Notes under the pieces: model-generated
The model's database searches: none
Seen by the model: only the letters and a program-made list of their open reading frames with translations
Told to the model about the DNA's origin: nothing
Translations under genes and position numbers: made by a program
Origin: an uncultured Bacteroides sp.
Lineage (GTDB): Bacteria; Bacteroidota; Bacteroidia; Bacteroidales; Bacteroidaceae
Direction of reading: 5' to 3'
NCBI GenBank assembly: GCA_902388495.1
Contig: CABMPP010000009.1
Coordinates: 62,001-126,000 of the forward strand
DNA length: 64,000 nt
In this document: positions 51,609 through 62,267 of the stretch, piece after piece
Position numbering within the stretch: the stretch's first letter is position 1
Layout of the letters: each line of letters begins with the position of its first letter

Positions 51609-54600
51609 ATGCAAAAGTACAAAAGACCCATCAGCAGGTTGCGCATCATGGCTTGTCTGATAGGAATGTTGCTTCCGATGTGCATGTTTGCACAGCAAAT
51701 TACAGTACAAGGTGTAGTGAAAGACCAGACCGGCGAAACCGTAATAGGCGCCAGTGTAGTAGAGAAAAACACAACCAACGGAACCATCACCGGAGTAGAT
51801 GGCGACTTCTTATTAAACGTATCTCCGAATGCCATTATCGTTGTTTCATTTGTAGGCTACAAGACACAGGAAGTTCCCGTGAAAGGGCAAAAGCAGCTTC
51901 AGGTAGTCTTGGCAGAAGACAGCGAGCTGCTGGATGAAGTCGTTGTAGTAGGTTATGGTACGATGAAGAAAAGCGACCTTACCGGAGCCGTGTCTTCCAT
52001 CGGCAACAAGGACATTAAAGATTCTCCCGTATCGAACCTGGGACAAGCCATACAGGGTAAAATCTCCGGAGTGCAGATTGTAGACGCCGGTAAGCCGGGA
52101 GATAATGTATCTATCAAGATCCGTGGTTTGGGTTCCATCAACAACTGCGACCCGCTGGTCGTTATCGACGGAGTGCCTACTGACTTGGGGCTGACCTCTC
52201 TGAACATGGCCGACGTAGAGCGGCTGGATGTCCTGAAAGATGCTTCGGCTACGGCCATCTACGGCTCACGTGGTGCCAACGGTGTGGTAATGATTACTAC
52301 CAAGCGCGGCACCGAAGGCAAAGGAAAGCTGTCGGTGTCTGCCAACTGCTCCTTCCAGAATGCTACGAACGTTCCTTCCTTATTGAATGCCGCCCAGTAT
52401 GCCGAACTAAGTAACGATATGATGACCAACAGCGGTCGTAATCCGAATCCTGAATGGGCCAATCCCTCTACGTTGGGCGCAGGTACCGATTGGATGGACG
52501 AGTTGCTCCGCACGGGCGTTATGCAAAACTATACGGTAAGTTACTCCGGTGGTGGAGAGAAGTCCCACTACTATGTGTCCGGTGGTTTCCTCGACCAGTC
52601 GGGTATTGTGAAGAGCGTAAACTACCGCCGCTTCACGTTCCAGTCCAACAGCGACGCACAAGTGCTGAAGTGGTTGAAGTTCTCCAATAACATTACTTTC
52701 AGTGCCGATACGAAGAAGGCCGGTGATTATAATATCAGCGATGCACTGAAAGCGCTTCCCGTATTTCCGGTGAAGAATGAAGACGGTAGTTGGAGCGGTC
52801 CCGAAGGCAACTCCGAATGGTATGGTAGCATACGCAATCCGATTGGACCTACAGAACTGAACACGCGGCAAACCGATGGCTATAACTTCCTTGCCAACCT
52901 GACGGCAGAGTTGACTTTCACCAAATGGCTGAAGTTCAAAAGCACTTTCGGCTACGATGCTAAGTTCTGGTTTATTGATAACTATACTCCGAAATACAAT
53001 TGGAAACCGACTCCGACCGAAGAAAGCTCGCGCTATAAGAGCGACAATAAGTCATTCACCTATCTGTGGGATAACTACTTCCTGTTCGACCATACTTTTG
53101 CCGAAAAGCATCATGTGGGCCTGATGGCAGGTATGTCCGCACAATGGAATACGAACGACTATCTGAATGCACAGAAGAATGTCTTTATGTTCGACAACGT
53201 GCACGAGATGGACAATGGCGAAGAAATGTACTCCATCGGCGGAAATGAAACCGAATGGGCTTTGCTCTCTTACATGGCACGTGCCAACTACTCTTACGAA
53301 GACCGTTACCTGCTGACGGCAACCATCCGTCGCGACGGTTCCAGCCGTTTCGGCAAGAAGCACCGTTGGGGTACATTCCCTTCCGTATCCGTGGCATGGC
53401 GTGCATCGCAGGAGAAGTGGTTCCCGAAGAACGACTACATCAACGACCTGAAGATACGTGCCGGATATGGTATAACCGGTAGCCAGGCAAGTGTAGGCAA
53501 TTATAGCTATCTGGCATCTTATAACACCAGCGTCTATCCGTTTGGAACGTCCAGCAGCAATCAGACGGCATTGGTTTCGTCCACGCTTGCCAATCCTTAC
53601 ATCCATTGGGAAGAAGTGGCACAGACCAACATCGGTTTTGATGCTTCTCTGTTCAACTCCCGCATCATGTTCTCGCTCGATGCTTACCTGAAAGAGACGC
53701 GGGATATGTTGGTAAAGGCATCCATCCCCATCACTTCGGGATTTGAAGATACCATCACCACTTACTCCAATGCCGGCAAGGTACGCAACCAAGGTTTGGA
53801 AATGAGCCTGCACACCATCAACCTGACCGGCGAACTGGGGTGGGAGACCAACCTGACGGCTACCTACAACAAGAACAAGATTAAGGATCTGAACAGCGAT
53901 GTACCTTATTACATCAACCAGATCAACAACTCCTACGTAACGATGCTTGCCAGGAACTATCCCATCAATGTCTTCTACGGCTACGTCACGGACGGACTCT
54001 TCCAGAATCAAGCCGAAGTAACCGCCCATGCCGTGCAACCGGGAGCCGAACCGGGCGACATCCGCTTCAAGGACTTGAACAACGACGGTGTAATCAACGA
54101 CAGCGACCGTACCGTCATCGGCAACCCCAACCCGAGCTGGCTGTTCTCCATGAATAACAGTCTTTCCTATAAGGGCTTCGAACTGTCCGTCTTCCTGCAA
54201 GGCATCGCCGGAAACAAAATCTATAACGCCAATAATATCGACAATATCGGTATGGCTGCCGCGTATAACCAAACTACCGACGTCTTGAACCGCTGGCGGG
54301 GAGAGGGAACGAGCAACTCCATGCCGCGTGCCGTCTTCGGCGACCCTAACCAGAACGCACGTGTGTCCGACCGCTTTGTAGAAGACGGCTCTTACCTGCG
54401 TCTGAAGAACATCACGCTCTCTTATACCTTCCCCAAGCAATGGCTGCAAAAGGTACAGATAGAGAATGCACGCCTTTCCGTCTCTTGCGAGAATGTAGCT
54501 ACCATCACCGGTTACTCCGGCTTCGACCCGGAGGTAGGCATCAACGGCATCGACCAGAACCGTTATCCTATCTCCCGTACATTCAGTGTGGGATTAAACT

Positions 54601-54611
54601 TTAACTTTTAA
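51609..54611 (+). CDS. SusC-like TonB-dependent outer membrane glycan transporter
   Basis: A 1000-residue TonB-dependent porin. After a signal peptide (ending CMFAQ) comes a carboxypeptidase-regulatory-like domain (GVVKDQTGETVIGASVVEKN), the TonB-box region (ELLDEVVVVGYGTMKKSDLT), a plug domain (IRGLGSINNCDPLVVIDGVP) and a 22-strand-type barrel ending in RTFSVGLNFNF. It imports oligosaccharides with the SusD-like lipoprotein. Its stop overlaps an ATG, and the preferred SusD start follows after 14 nt. By gene order the substrate is probably dextran or a related alpha-1,6-glucan. Confidence 0.96.
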   Translation: MQKYKRPISRLRIMACLIGMLLPMCMFAQQITVQGVVKDQTGETVIGASVVEKNTTNGTITGVDGDFLLNVSPNAIIVVSFVGYKTQEVPVKGQKQLQVVLAEDSELLDEVVVVGYGTMKKSDLTGAVSSIGNKDIKDSPVSNLGQAIQGKISGVQIVDAGKPGDNVSIKIRGLGSINNCDPLVVIDGVPTDLGLTSLNMADVERLDVLKDASATAIYGSRGANGVVMITTKRGTEGKGKLSVSANCSFQNATNVPSLLNAAQYAELSNDMMTNSGRNPNPEWANPSTLGAGTDWMDELLRTGVMQNYTVSYSGGGEKSHYYVSGGFLDQSGIVKSVNYRRFTFQSNSDAQVLKWLKFSNNITFSADTKKAGDYNISDALKALPVFPVKNEDGSWSGPEGNSEWYGSIRNPIGPTELNTRQTDGYNFLANLTAELTFTKWLKFKSTFGYDAKFWFIDNYTPKYNWKPTPTEESSRYKSDNKSFTYLWDNYFLFDHTFAEKHHVGLMAGMSAQWNTNDYLNAQKNVFMFDNVHEMDNGEEMYSIGGNETEWALLSYMARANYSYEDRYLLTATIRRDGSSRFGKKHRWGTFPSVSVAWRASQEKWFPKNDYINDLKIRAGYGITGSQASVGNYSYLASYNTSVYPFGTSSSNQTALVSSTLANPYIHWEEVAQTNIGFDASLFNSRIMFSLDAYLKETRDMLVKASIPITSGFEDTITTYSNAGKVRNQGLEMSLHTINLTGELGWETNLTATYNKNKIKDLNSDVPYYINQINNSYVTMLARNYPINVFYGYVTDGLFQNQAEVTAHAVQPGAEPGDIRFKDLNNDGVINDSDRTVIGNPNPSWLFSMNNSLSYKGFELSVFLQGIAGNKIYNANNIDNIGMAAAYNQTTDVLNRWRGEGTSNSMPRAVFGDPNQNARVSDRFVEDGSYLRLKNITLSYTFPKQWLQKVQIENARLSVSCENVATITGYSGFDPEVGINGIDQNRYPISRTFSVGLNFNF

Positions 54612-54625
54612 TGATTGACTCGGAT

Positions 54626-56116
54626 ATGAAAAAGATAACGAACTTAGTATATGTGCTGGCAGTATTGCTGCTGGCTTCATGCAGCGACTTCTTGGATAAG
54701 TCCCCCAAAAACACAGTCGACCCCGAAACGGCGGTGACCGACGACGTTGCCATTGCATTGACCAATGCATGCTACCGTACGCTTCAGTCTTCCAATATGT
54801 ACAACCAGCGCATCTGGACACTGGACATCGTTGCCGGCAACAGTCTGGTAGGTGCCGGTGGCGGTACGGACGGGCTGGAAACGATACAAGCCTCCAACTT
54901 CATCACGCAGAGCGATAACGGCATGGCACTCTACATGTGGCGTTCTCCCTGGGTGGGCATAGGGCAGTGTAACATTGTGCTGAACAGCCTTCCGCAAGCC
55001 GAAGCCGTATCGGCGGCTGTCAAGAACCGTTGCATGGGCGAGGCTTACTTCCTTCGTGCGCACTACTATTATGTGCTGGTACGTCTCTACGGCGGTGTGC
55101 CTTTGCGCCTGGCTCCTTACAATCCGGGAGAACCGACGGACATAGCACGCGCCAGCCTGGAGGATACTTACGCTCAGATTATTTCCGATTGTAAGAATGC
55201 CGTAGACCTGCTTCCAGCCAAGTCATCGTACAATGACGAGAACGTGGGACGTGCCTGCAAAGATGCAGCGCTTGCCATGCTGGCAGACATTTATCTGACA
55301 TTGGCCCCTAACCATACGGAGTATTACCGGGAAGTAGCCGACCTGTGCGACGAGATTACCGGTCTGGGCTACGACCTCTCTTCCTGCAAGTACGAAGACA
55401 ACTTCGATGCGCTGATAAATAACGGTTCCGAGTCTTTGTTCGAAGTACAGTACTCGGGCAGTACGGAGTACGACTTCTGGGGAAACAACCCGCAGTCTTC
55501 CTGGCTCTCTACCTTCATGGGTCCGCGTAACTCCGATTTCGTGGCAGGCAGTTACGGATGGAACCAGCCGACCGATGAGTTTGTAAGCCAATACGAGAAC
55601 GGAGACAAGCGCAAAGACCTGACGGTGCTCTATGCAGGATGTCCCGACTTTGACGGCAAGACTTATAAAAGCTCTTACTCCAACACGGGCTACAATGTCC
55701 GCAAGTTCCTGGTTTCAAAGACAGTTTCTCCCGAATACAACACCAGTCCCGCCAACTTCGTAGTCTATCGCTATGCCGACATTCTGCTGAAGAAAGCCGA
55801 AGCCCTGAACGAGATGGGACATCCCGACCAGGCCGCCGCTCCTCTGAACATCGTGCGCAAGCGTGCCGGACTGCCCGAAGTATCGGGCTTGTCGCAAGAC
55901 GCCATGCGCGAGAAGATAATCCACGAGCGCCGCATGGAGCTGGCTTTCGAAGGACACCGCTGGTTTGATATGATTCGTGTCAACAACGGAGAGTACGCCA
56001 TCAGTTTCCTGCAATCCATCGGCAAGAGCAACGTGAACAAGAACCGTTTGCTGTTCCCCATCCCGCAGACAGAGATGGATGCCAATGCTTTGATGACACA
56101 GAACCCGGGTTATTAA
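54626..56116 (+). CDS. SusD-like glycan-binding lipoprotein (RagB/SusD family)
   Basis: A 496-residue surface lipoprotein that lids the SusC transporter. Start at 54626 (MKKITNLVYVLAVLLLASCS) gives a proper lipobox (LASC); an ATG at 54611 overlapping the susC stop would add five residues. SDFLDKSPKN after the Cys carries the acidic export signal. YFLRAHYYYVLVRLYGGVPL and the C-terminal ERRMELAFEGHRWFDMIR are hallmark SusD motifs. Confidence 0.95.
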   Translation: MKKITNLVYVLAVLLLASCSDFLDKSPKNTVDPETAVTDDVAIALTNACYRTLQSSNMYNQRIWTLDIVAGNSLVGAGGGTDGLETIQASNFITQSDNGMALYMWRSPWVGIGQCNIVLNSLPQAEAVSAAVKNRCMGEAYFLRAHYYYVLVRLYGGVPLRLAPYNPGEPTDIARASLEDTYAQIISDCKNAVDLLPAKSSYNDENVGRACKDAALAMLADIYLTLAPNHTEYYREVADLCDEITGLGYDLSSCKYEDNFDALINNGSESLFEVQYSGSTEYDFWGNNPQSSWLSTFMGPRNSDFVAGSYGWNQPTDEFVSQYENGDKRKDLTVLYAGCPDFDGKTYKSSYSNTGYNVRKFLVSKTVSPEYNTSPANFVVYRYADILLKKAEALNEMGHPDQAAAPLNIVRKRAGLPEVSGLSQDAMREKIIHERRMELAFEGHRWFDMIRVNNGEYAISFLQSIGKSNVNKNRLLFPIPQTEMDANALMTQNPGY

Positions 56117-56135
56117 TCAATTTAATCAGAAGAAT

Positions 56136-57632
56136 ATGAAAAAATATATATCACCTATCGTATTTGCCCTGTTGGGCTGCCTGGCATTGTCTGCCTGCGT
56201 GGACGATGATTATATGGAGTTGGACAAAGGACACAGCGAACTTGCCCTTACTACCAGCAACACCGAAGTCGTACTGAACGAGCAGGCTCACTCCGATGCC
56301 GCTCTGGAACTTTCCTGGACCACGGGAACCAACTATGGAACGGGCAATAAAATCTCTTACACCCTGGAACTGGCCAAAGCCGGAAGCAGCTTTGCCAATC
56401 CATATATAGCCTTGGAGAACGCCGTGCAGGAATATTCCTGGAAGAAGAGCGTAGAAGAACTGAACAACATCCTTCGTGAGCATTTCGGTGCCACGGCTAA
56501 TGAGAACATTTCTTTGGAAGCCCGCCTTACGGCCTCTGTAACGGGTCGCGATGAGAAGCAGGTAGCCACTACCTCCTTCAGCGCCACTGCCTACAAGCCC
56601 TTGACGTCTACTCTTTACCTGATAGGCAGCGCAACCCCAGGCGGCTGGAGCCTGGACAATGCTACGGAAATGACCCGCAAGGACAACGGTATCTTCACCT
56701 GGACAGGCAAGCTGAATGCCGGAGAGTTCAAGTTCATCATCAGCTCCGACGCCTTCCTGCCGTCCTACAACAAAGGAACCGACGGCAAACTGACCCTGCG
56801 CACCAACGATGACCAGCCGGACGAGCCGTTCGTCATCGACGAAGAATACTATTACGTAGTAGAAGCCAACCTCTTCACCGGCGTACTGACCCTGACCAAG
56901 ACGGAAACACTGGCACCTGCCTTCGATCAACTCTACTTCGTCGGCAATGCCACCGACTGGGGATTTGTACCGATGAAGAAAGATGTGCTCGATCCGTACT
57001 TGTTCCGTTTCAGCAAGTTCTTCGAAGCAGGCAAGGGCGGAGAGTTCAAGTTCGGTACAGCCGACGGAAGTTGGGAAAACATGTACAAGGCAAAGAATGC
57101 CGATGCTTCCTACACCGATACCGAAGTAGAGTTTGTAAAGGGCTTCGACCCGGATAACAAATGGGTACTGAAAGACGAAGAATGCGGCAAGGCCTACAAG
57201 ATTTGCGTAGACATCCGCAACGGTAAAGAACGTATGATGATGCGTGAATTTACTCCTTACGAGATGATTTACTTGATAGGGGATGCCAGTCCTGCCGGCT
57301 GGACCCTTGGCGATGCCGTTCCGATGCAAGCTACTGCCGATCCGTATGTCTTTACCTGGCAAGGCACGCTGAATGTCGGTGAACTGAAGTTCACTTGCGA
57401 CAAGAAGGAAGACTGGAACGGTGCCTGGTTCATGCCTGCCGAAGCCGACAAGCAGCCTACGGGAGAAGTAGAACCGTTGCTCTTCCTCGATAAGGCGGAT
57501 GATGCTTTCAAGGCGCAATACTTGGATGTAATGATTGGCGGCATCGATCAGAAGTGGAAGATAACGGCAGCAGGTTCGTATAAGATAACGCTGAATCAGT
57601 TAGAAGAAACCATTTCGATAGTGAAGCAATAA
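56136..57632 (+). CDS. SusE/SusF-like outer membrane starch/glucan-binding lipoprotein
   Basis: A 498-residue lipoprotein (lipobox LSAC followed by VDDD). A SusE-type N-terminal domain (ALTTSNTEVVLNEQ) is followed by three SusE/F-type carbohydrate-binding repeats starting at LYLIGSATPGGWSLDNATEM (about 165), LYFVGNATDWGFVPMKKD (about 266) and IYLIGDASPAGWTLGDAVPM (about 375). It would hold glucan chains at the cell surface. It lies 19 nt after susD, and an unusual 22-bp repeat array follows its stop. Confidence 0.92.
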   Translation: MKKYISPIVFALLGCLALSACVDDDYMELDKGHSELALTTSNTEVVLNEQAHSDAALELSWTTGTNYGTGNKISYTLELAKAGSSFANPYIALENAVQEYSWKKSVEELNNILREHFGATANENISLEARLTASVTGRDEKQVATTSFSATAYKPLTSTLYLIGSATPGGWSLDNATEMTRKDNGIFTWTGKLNAGEFKFIISSDAFLPSYNKGTDGKLTLRTNDDQPDEPFVIDEEYYYVVEANLFTGVLTLTKTETLAPAFDQLYFVGNATDWGFVPMKKDVLDPYLFRFSKFFEAGKGGEFKFGTADGSWENMYKAKNADASYTDTEVEFVKGFDPDNKWVLKDEECGKAYKICVDIRNGKERMMMREFTPYEMIYLIGDASPAGWTLGDAVPMQATADPYVFTWQGTLNVGELKFTCDKKEDWNGAWFMPAEADKQPTGEVEPLLFLDKADDAFKAQYLDVMIGGIDQKWKITAAGSYKITLNQLEETISIVKQ

Positions 57633-57656
57633 ACCATTGCTTATTAAGCCTTTACA

Positions 57657-57833
57657 GTTTCCTATAAGAGAAGCATCCGTTTCCATTGTAGGAAACTACA
57701 GTTCCCATTAGGAGAAACGCGCGTTCCCATTATAGGAAACTGTCGTTCCCATTAGGAGAAACTGGCGTTCCCATTGGTTGGAAACTGTCGTTCCTATAAG
57801 GAGAAACGCGCGTTTCCTACGGCAGGAAACTGT
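57657..57833 (+). repeat. Eight-unit 22-bp repeat array between susE/F and GH66
   Basis: Units begin at 57657, 57679, 57701, 57723, 57745, 57767, 57790 and 57812; all are 22 bp except the sixth (23 bp). Every unit starts GTTYCC. Units alternate: odd ones carry GAGAA (GTTCCCATTAGGAGAAAC), even ones GGAAAC (GTTCCCATTATAGGAAAC), giving a 44-bp higher-order repeat. Even units form small hairpins (GTTTCC with GGAAAC). The array fills the gap inside the operon. Confidence 0.92.
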
Positions 57834-57907
57834 AAGGGCTTAATAGATAATAGTTTATAAGATTAAAAACTTTAAGTCTCAGCAACAGTTTAATAGGTAA
57901 TTAATAT

Positions 57908-59728
57908 ATGAAGAAGATTTTCTATGCAATGGTTTCCCTTCTTTTCCTTGCAGCATGCAGCAAAGACAATGATGATGCCGGTGGTGGAGGTACCATCCCC
58001 GATGGTGGCGGCGAAACAGGCGGAGTAACCGACGTAACCCCCGTCACCTCGAACCTGACGGTAAACATCACCACCGACAAAGCCTGCTACAAACCGGGCG
58101 AAGCCGTCTCTTTCACCGCCGATGCCCTGCCTGCCGGTGCCAGGATCCGCTATCGGACCTTGAACAAAGTCGTATCCGAGCAAGTCGCCTCCGGCACCAC
58201 CTGGACCTGGATTGCCCCTGCCACCGACTATACCGGCTATCTGGTCGATGTCTATCGCACCAAAGAAGACGGCACCGAAGTCATTCTGGGCACCATCGCC
58301 GTAGACGTATCCAGCAACTGGACACGTTTCCCCCGCTATGGCTTTGTCGCCACCTTCGATGCTTCGAAGAAAGCCGACGGAGTGATTGAAGCCGAGATGG
58401 CCTTTCTGAACCGTTGCCACATCAACGGCGTGCAGTTTCAGGACTGGCACAACAAGCACCACTGGCCCTTGGGCGGCGTACGCAACCACCTCGAAGAAGT
58501 CTACAAAGACATTGCCAACCGTGACGTCTATACCGAAGTCGTGAAGAAGTACATTGCCACGCAGCACGCTCTGGGCATGAAGTCCATGTTCTACAACCTC
58601 GCCTTCGGCGCATTGAGCGATGCCGTCACAGACGGAGTAAAGGAAGAGTGGTACATCTTCAAGAACACAGGCCGCACGGACAAAGACTCTCACGACCTGC
58701 CTTCGAGCTGGAAGAGCAACATCTATTTGCTGGACCCCGCCAATACTGAATGGCAAGCATACATAGCCCAGCGGAATGATGACGTATATGCCAACTTCGA
58801 CTTCGACGGCTATCAGATAGACCAGCTTGGCAACCGCGGCGACCGCTACGACTACAACAGCAACAAAGTGAACCTGCCCAAAGGTTATGCCTCCTTCATC
58901 GAAGCCATGAAGCAGAAGCATCCCGATAAAAGTCTGGTGATGAATGCCGTCTCCAGCTATGGCGCTTCGCAGATAGCAGGTACGGGCAAGGTGGACTTCC
59001 TTTACAACGAAGTGTGGGGCGATGAAGCCGGCTTCAAAGACCTGCACACCATTATCAAGGCGAACGATCAATACGGCAACCATGCACTGAAGACCGTCTT
59101 TGCCGCCTATATGAACTACGACAAAGCGGGCAACAGCACGGGTGAGTTCAATACTCCGGGTGTATTGCTGACCGATGCCGTCATGTTCGCTTTGGGCGGT
59201 TCGCACCTGGAACTTGGCGACCACATGCTTTGCCGTGAATACTTCCCCAGTACCGCCTTGCAGATGAACGATGCACTGAAAACGGCGATCGTCCGCTACT
59301 ACGATTTCATGACCGCTTATCAGAATCTGCTTCGCGATAAAGACACGGAAGCGGAAATCTCCGTTGCCATCAGTTGTACGGATGCCGGACGGAATTTATC
59401 TCTAAATGTATGGCCCCCGCAGAAGTCTGCCATCACTGCCTATGCCAAGAATGTGAACGGCAAGCAAGTTATCCATTTGCTGAACTTCCTCAATGCCGAT
59501 GACCTGAGTTGGCGCGACCTGAACGGGACAATGCCCGAACCGCGCCTGGTATCGGATGTGCCGTTGAAGCTGAACGTTTCTGCGAAAGTGAGCAAGGTGT
59601 GGGTGGCTTCTCCCGATTTTCATGCCGGTGCTTCGCAAGAGCTGGCGTTCGAGCAGAAGGACGGGGCTATCAGCTTTACGCTTCCCATGCTGAGGTATTG
59701 GACGATGATTGTAGTTGAACCGGCATAG
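57908..59728 (+). CDS. GH66 dextranase-like lipoprotein
   Basis: A 606-residue surface lipoprotein (LFLAAC, then SKDNDD export signal and a Gly-rich linker). An N-terminal beta-sandwich (about 45-140) precedes a TIM barrel beginning FPRYGFVATFD. Likely catalytic residues by comparison with GH66 dextranase are Asp305 in DGYQIDQLGNRG (nucleophile) and Glu368 in FLYNEVWGDEAG (acid/base). GH66 enzymes are endo-dextranases or cycloisomaltooligosaccharide glucanotransferases; the order SusR-SusC-SusD-SusE-GH66-GH31 favours the former. Confidence 0.9.
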   Translation: MKKIFYAMVSLLFLAACSKDNDDAGGGGTIPDGGGETGGVTDVTPVTSNLTVNITTDKACYKPGEAVSFTADALPAGARIRYRTLNKVVSEQVASGTTWTWIAPATDYTGYLVDVYRTKEDGTEVILGTIAVDVSSNWTRFPRYGFVATFDASKKADGVIEAEMAFLNRCHINGVQFQDWHNKHHWPLGGVRNHLEEVYKDIANRDVYTEVVKKYIATQHALGMKSMFYNLAFGALSDAVTDGVKEEWYIFKNTGRTDKDSHDLPSSWKSNIYLLDPANTEWQAYIAQRNDDVYANFDFDGYQIDQLGNRGDRYDYNSNKVNLPKGYASFIEAMKQKHPDKSLVMNAVSSYGASQIAGTGKVDFLYNEVWGDEAGFKDLHTIIKANDQYGNHALKTVFAAYMNYDKAGNSTGEFNTPGVLLTDAVMFALGGSHLELGDHMLCREYFPSTALQMNDALKTAIVRYYDFMTAYQNLLRDKDTEAEISVAISCTDAGRNLSLNVWPPQKSAITAYAKNVNGKQVIHLLNFLNADDLSWRDLNGTMPEPRLVSDVPLKLNVSAKVSKVWVASPDFHAGASQELAFEQKDGAISFTLPMLRYWTMIVVEPA

Positions 59729-59768
59729 CGTCGGAACAAGGTTTCTAAACAAGTAAATAGATTAAAAC

Positions 59769-62248
59769 ATGAAAACATACTTATTCCCCCTCTTGATTCT
59801 TCTCTTCTTCCCTCCGCAGCTGCATGCAGGAAGCGTGACGGGCAGCTGCCTCTCTTATTCCCTGCAGGGAAGAACCGTGACTTTTCATCTGAACGACAGC
59901 TCGGCGGTGCAACTGCAATTGTGCAGCCCGTCGGTAGTGCGCATCTGGTTCTCTCCGGATGGAAGGCTGGAACGCAGCAATCCTTCGTTTGCCGTTATCA
60001 ATGAAGAACTGGAAGAGGTAGGCACTGTAGGCGTAGACGAACAGAACGCCTGCTACGAGATATTCACCTCCAAGCTCCGCATCCGCGTCAACAAGGCTCC
60101 GTTCAACTTGCAGATATTCGATAAATACCAGAAGTTGCTGTTCAGCGATTATGCCGACCGGGGACACGTCAGCGACGGACCACGCAAGCTGGAGTACAAA
60201 ACCCTGCGCCGCGACGAACACTTCTTCGGCCTGGGCGAGAAGACCGGCAAACTGGACCGTCGCGGTGAATCCTACAAGATGTGGAACAGCGACAAGCCTT
60301 GCTACAGCATCGTCGAAGACCCGCTTTATAAAAGCATTCCCTTCTTCATGAGCAGCTATCGCTACGGCATCTTCCTGGACAATACGTATAAGACCGAGTT
60401 CAAGTTCGGTACCGAAAGCCGCGACTATTACAGCTTTGAAGCTCCCGGCGGAGAAATGCTCTACTACTTTATCTTCGGCAAGGACTACAAAGAAATCATG
60501 AAGCAATATGTAGAGCTGACCGGCAAGCCCATCATGCCTCCCCGCTGGGCACTTGGATTTGCCCAATGCCGTGGCTTGCTGACCAACGAGAAGCTGTCTT
60601 ACGAAATAGCCGAAGGCTACCGTAAGCGTGGCATTCCCTGCGATATCATCTATCAGGACATCGGCTGGACGCAGTATTTGCAGGACTTTGCCTGGCGCAA
60701 GGGAAACTACGAGAACCCTCGGAAGATGCTTGCCGACCTGAAGGCAATGGGCTTTAAAGTCATTGTTTCGCAAGACCCCGTCATCTCCCAAGCCAACAAG
60801 GAGCAGTGGGCCGAAGCAGACCGCCTTGGTTATTTCGTAAAAGACTCTACTACGAATAAAAGCTACGACATGCCCTGGCCGTGGGGCGGCAATTGCGGAG
60901 TGGTGGACTTCACTCTTCCTGCAGTAGCCGACTGGTGGGGAGCTTATCAGCAGAAACCTATCGACGACGGTATCTCCGGCTTTTGGACCGATATGGGCGA
61001 ACCTGCCTGGAGCAATGAGGAACAGACTGAACGCCTCGTCATGCGGCATCACCTGGGCATGCACGATGAGATTCACAATGTGTACGGCCTTACGTGGGAC
61101 AAGGTCGTGAAGGAGCAGTTCGAGAAACGCAATCCCGACCGTCGTGTCTTCCAGATGACGCGTGCCGCCTTTGCAGGTCTGCAACGCTATACGTTCGGTT
61201 GGACGGGCGATAGCGGGAATGGTGACGACGTGTCGCAAGGCTGGGGACAGATGGCCAATCAGATTCCGGTACTTTTGTCGGCCGGTTTGGGTATCATTCC
61301 TTTCACTACTTGCGATATTTCCGGTTACTGCGGAGATATAGAAGATTATCCTGCTATGGCAGAACTTTATACCCGTTGGGTGCAGATGGGAGCTTTCAAT
61401 CCTTTGAGCCGTATTCATCACGAGGGCGATGTGGCGGTAGAACCGTGGTTGTTCGGTGAAGAGGCTGAGAAGAATGTGAAGGCGGCCATTGAGTTGAAGT
61501 ATCGCCTGCTACCTTATATATATACGTACGCGCGCGAGGCGCACGACACCGGTTTGCCCCTGATGCGGCCCATGTTCCTGGAATATCCGTCGGATATGGA
61601 GACGTTTGCTACGGATGCACAGTTTATGTTTGGTCGTGAATTGCTGGTGGCTCCGGTGGTAAAGAAGGGGGCACGCAACAAGAATGTATATCTTCCCGAA
61701 GGAACGTGGATTGATTATAACGACAAGCGCACTGAGTATAGCGGTGAGCAGTGGGCTACGGTGGATGCTCCGCTGAATGTAATCCCTATGTTTGTGCGTA
61801 AAGGAAGCATTGTTCCGCAAATGCCGGTGATGAACTACACGGATGAGAAGGCTGTCTATCCGCTTACCTTCGAAGTATTTCCTGCAGCAACGGGCAGTGA
61901 AGCGTCTTTCTCTCTTTATGAGGATGCCGGTACGGATTTGGGGTATCTGCGTGGAGAGTTTATGCGTACCCCGGTTGCTTGCCTGACGTCGGAGAAGGGA
62001 TATACCCTGAAGATTGGGGCAAGGGCAGGAGAGAAGTATACGCTGCCGGGGCAACGGAATCTGATGTTCCGTATCTATGCCGGGCAGATGCCGAAGGGAG
62101 CAATCATAGATGGTAAGAAAATCAAGAAGACGTCGGCCGAAAAGCTGAACGGGAATCAGGATACGGAGTTTGCAACGACAGCTTGGTGTCCCGATAAGAA
62201 GCAAGGCACTTGCTTGCTGAGATTGCCGGATGACGGGAAGGAACATAT

Positions 62249-62267
<19 letters not shown>
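59769..62267 (+). CDS. GH31 alpha-glucosidase
   Basis: An 832-residue secreted GH31 enzyme (signal peptide ending LHAGSV). The nucleophile is Asp408 in GFWTDMGEPAW and the acid/base probably Asp481 in FGWTGDSGNGDD. EHFFGLGEKTGKLDRRGESY is the usual N-terminal motif. It would release glucose from isomaltooligosaccharides in the periplasm. Its last codons (IEFIY and stop) are copied in a 147-bp tandem duplication that follows. Confidence 0.94.
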
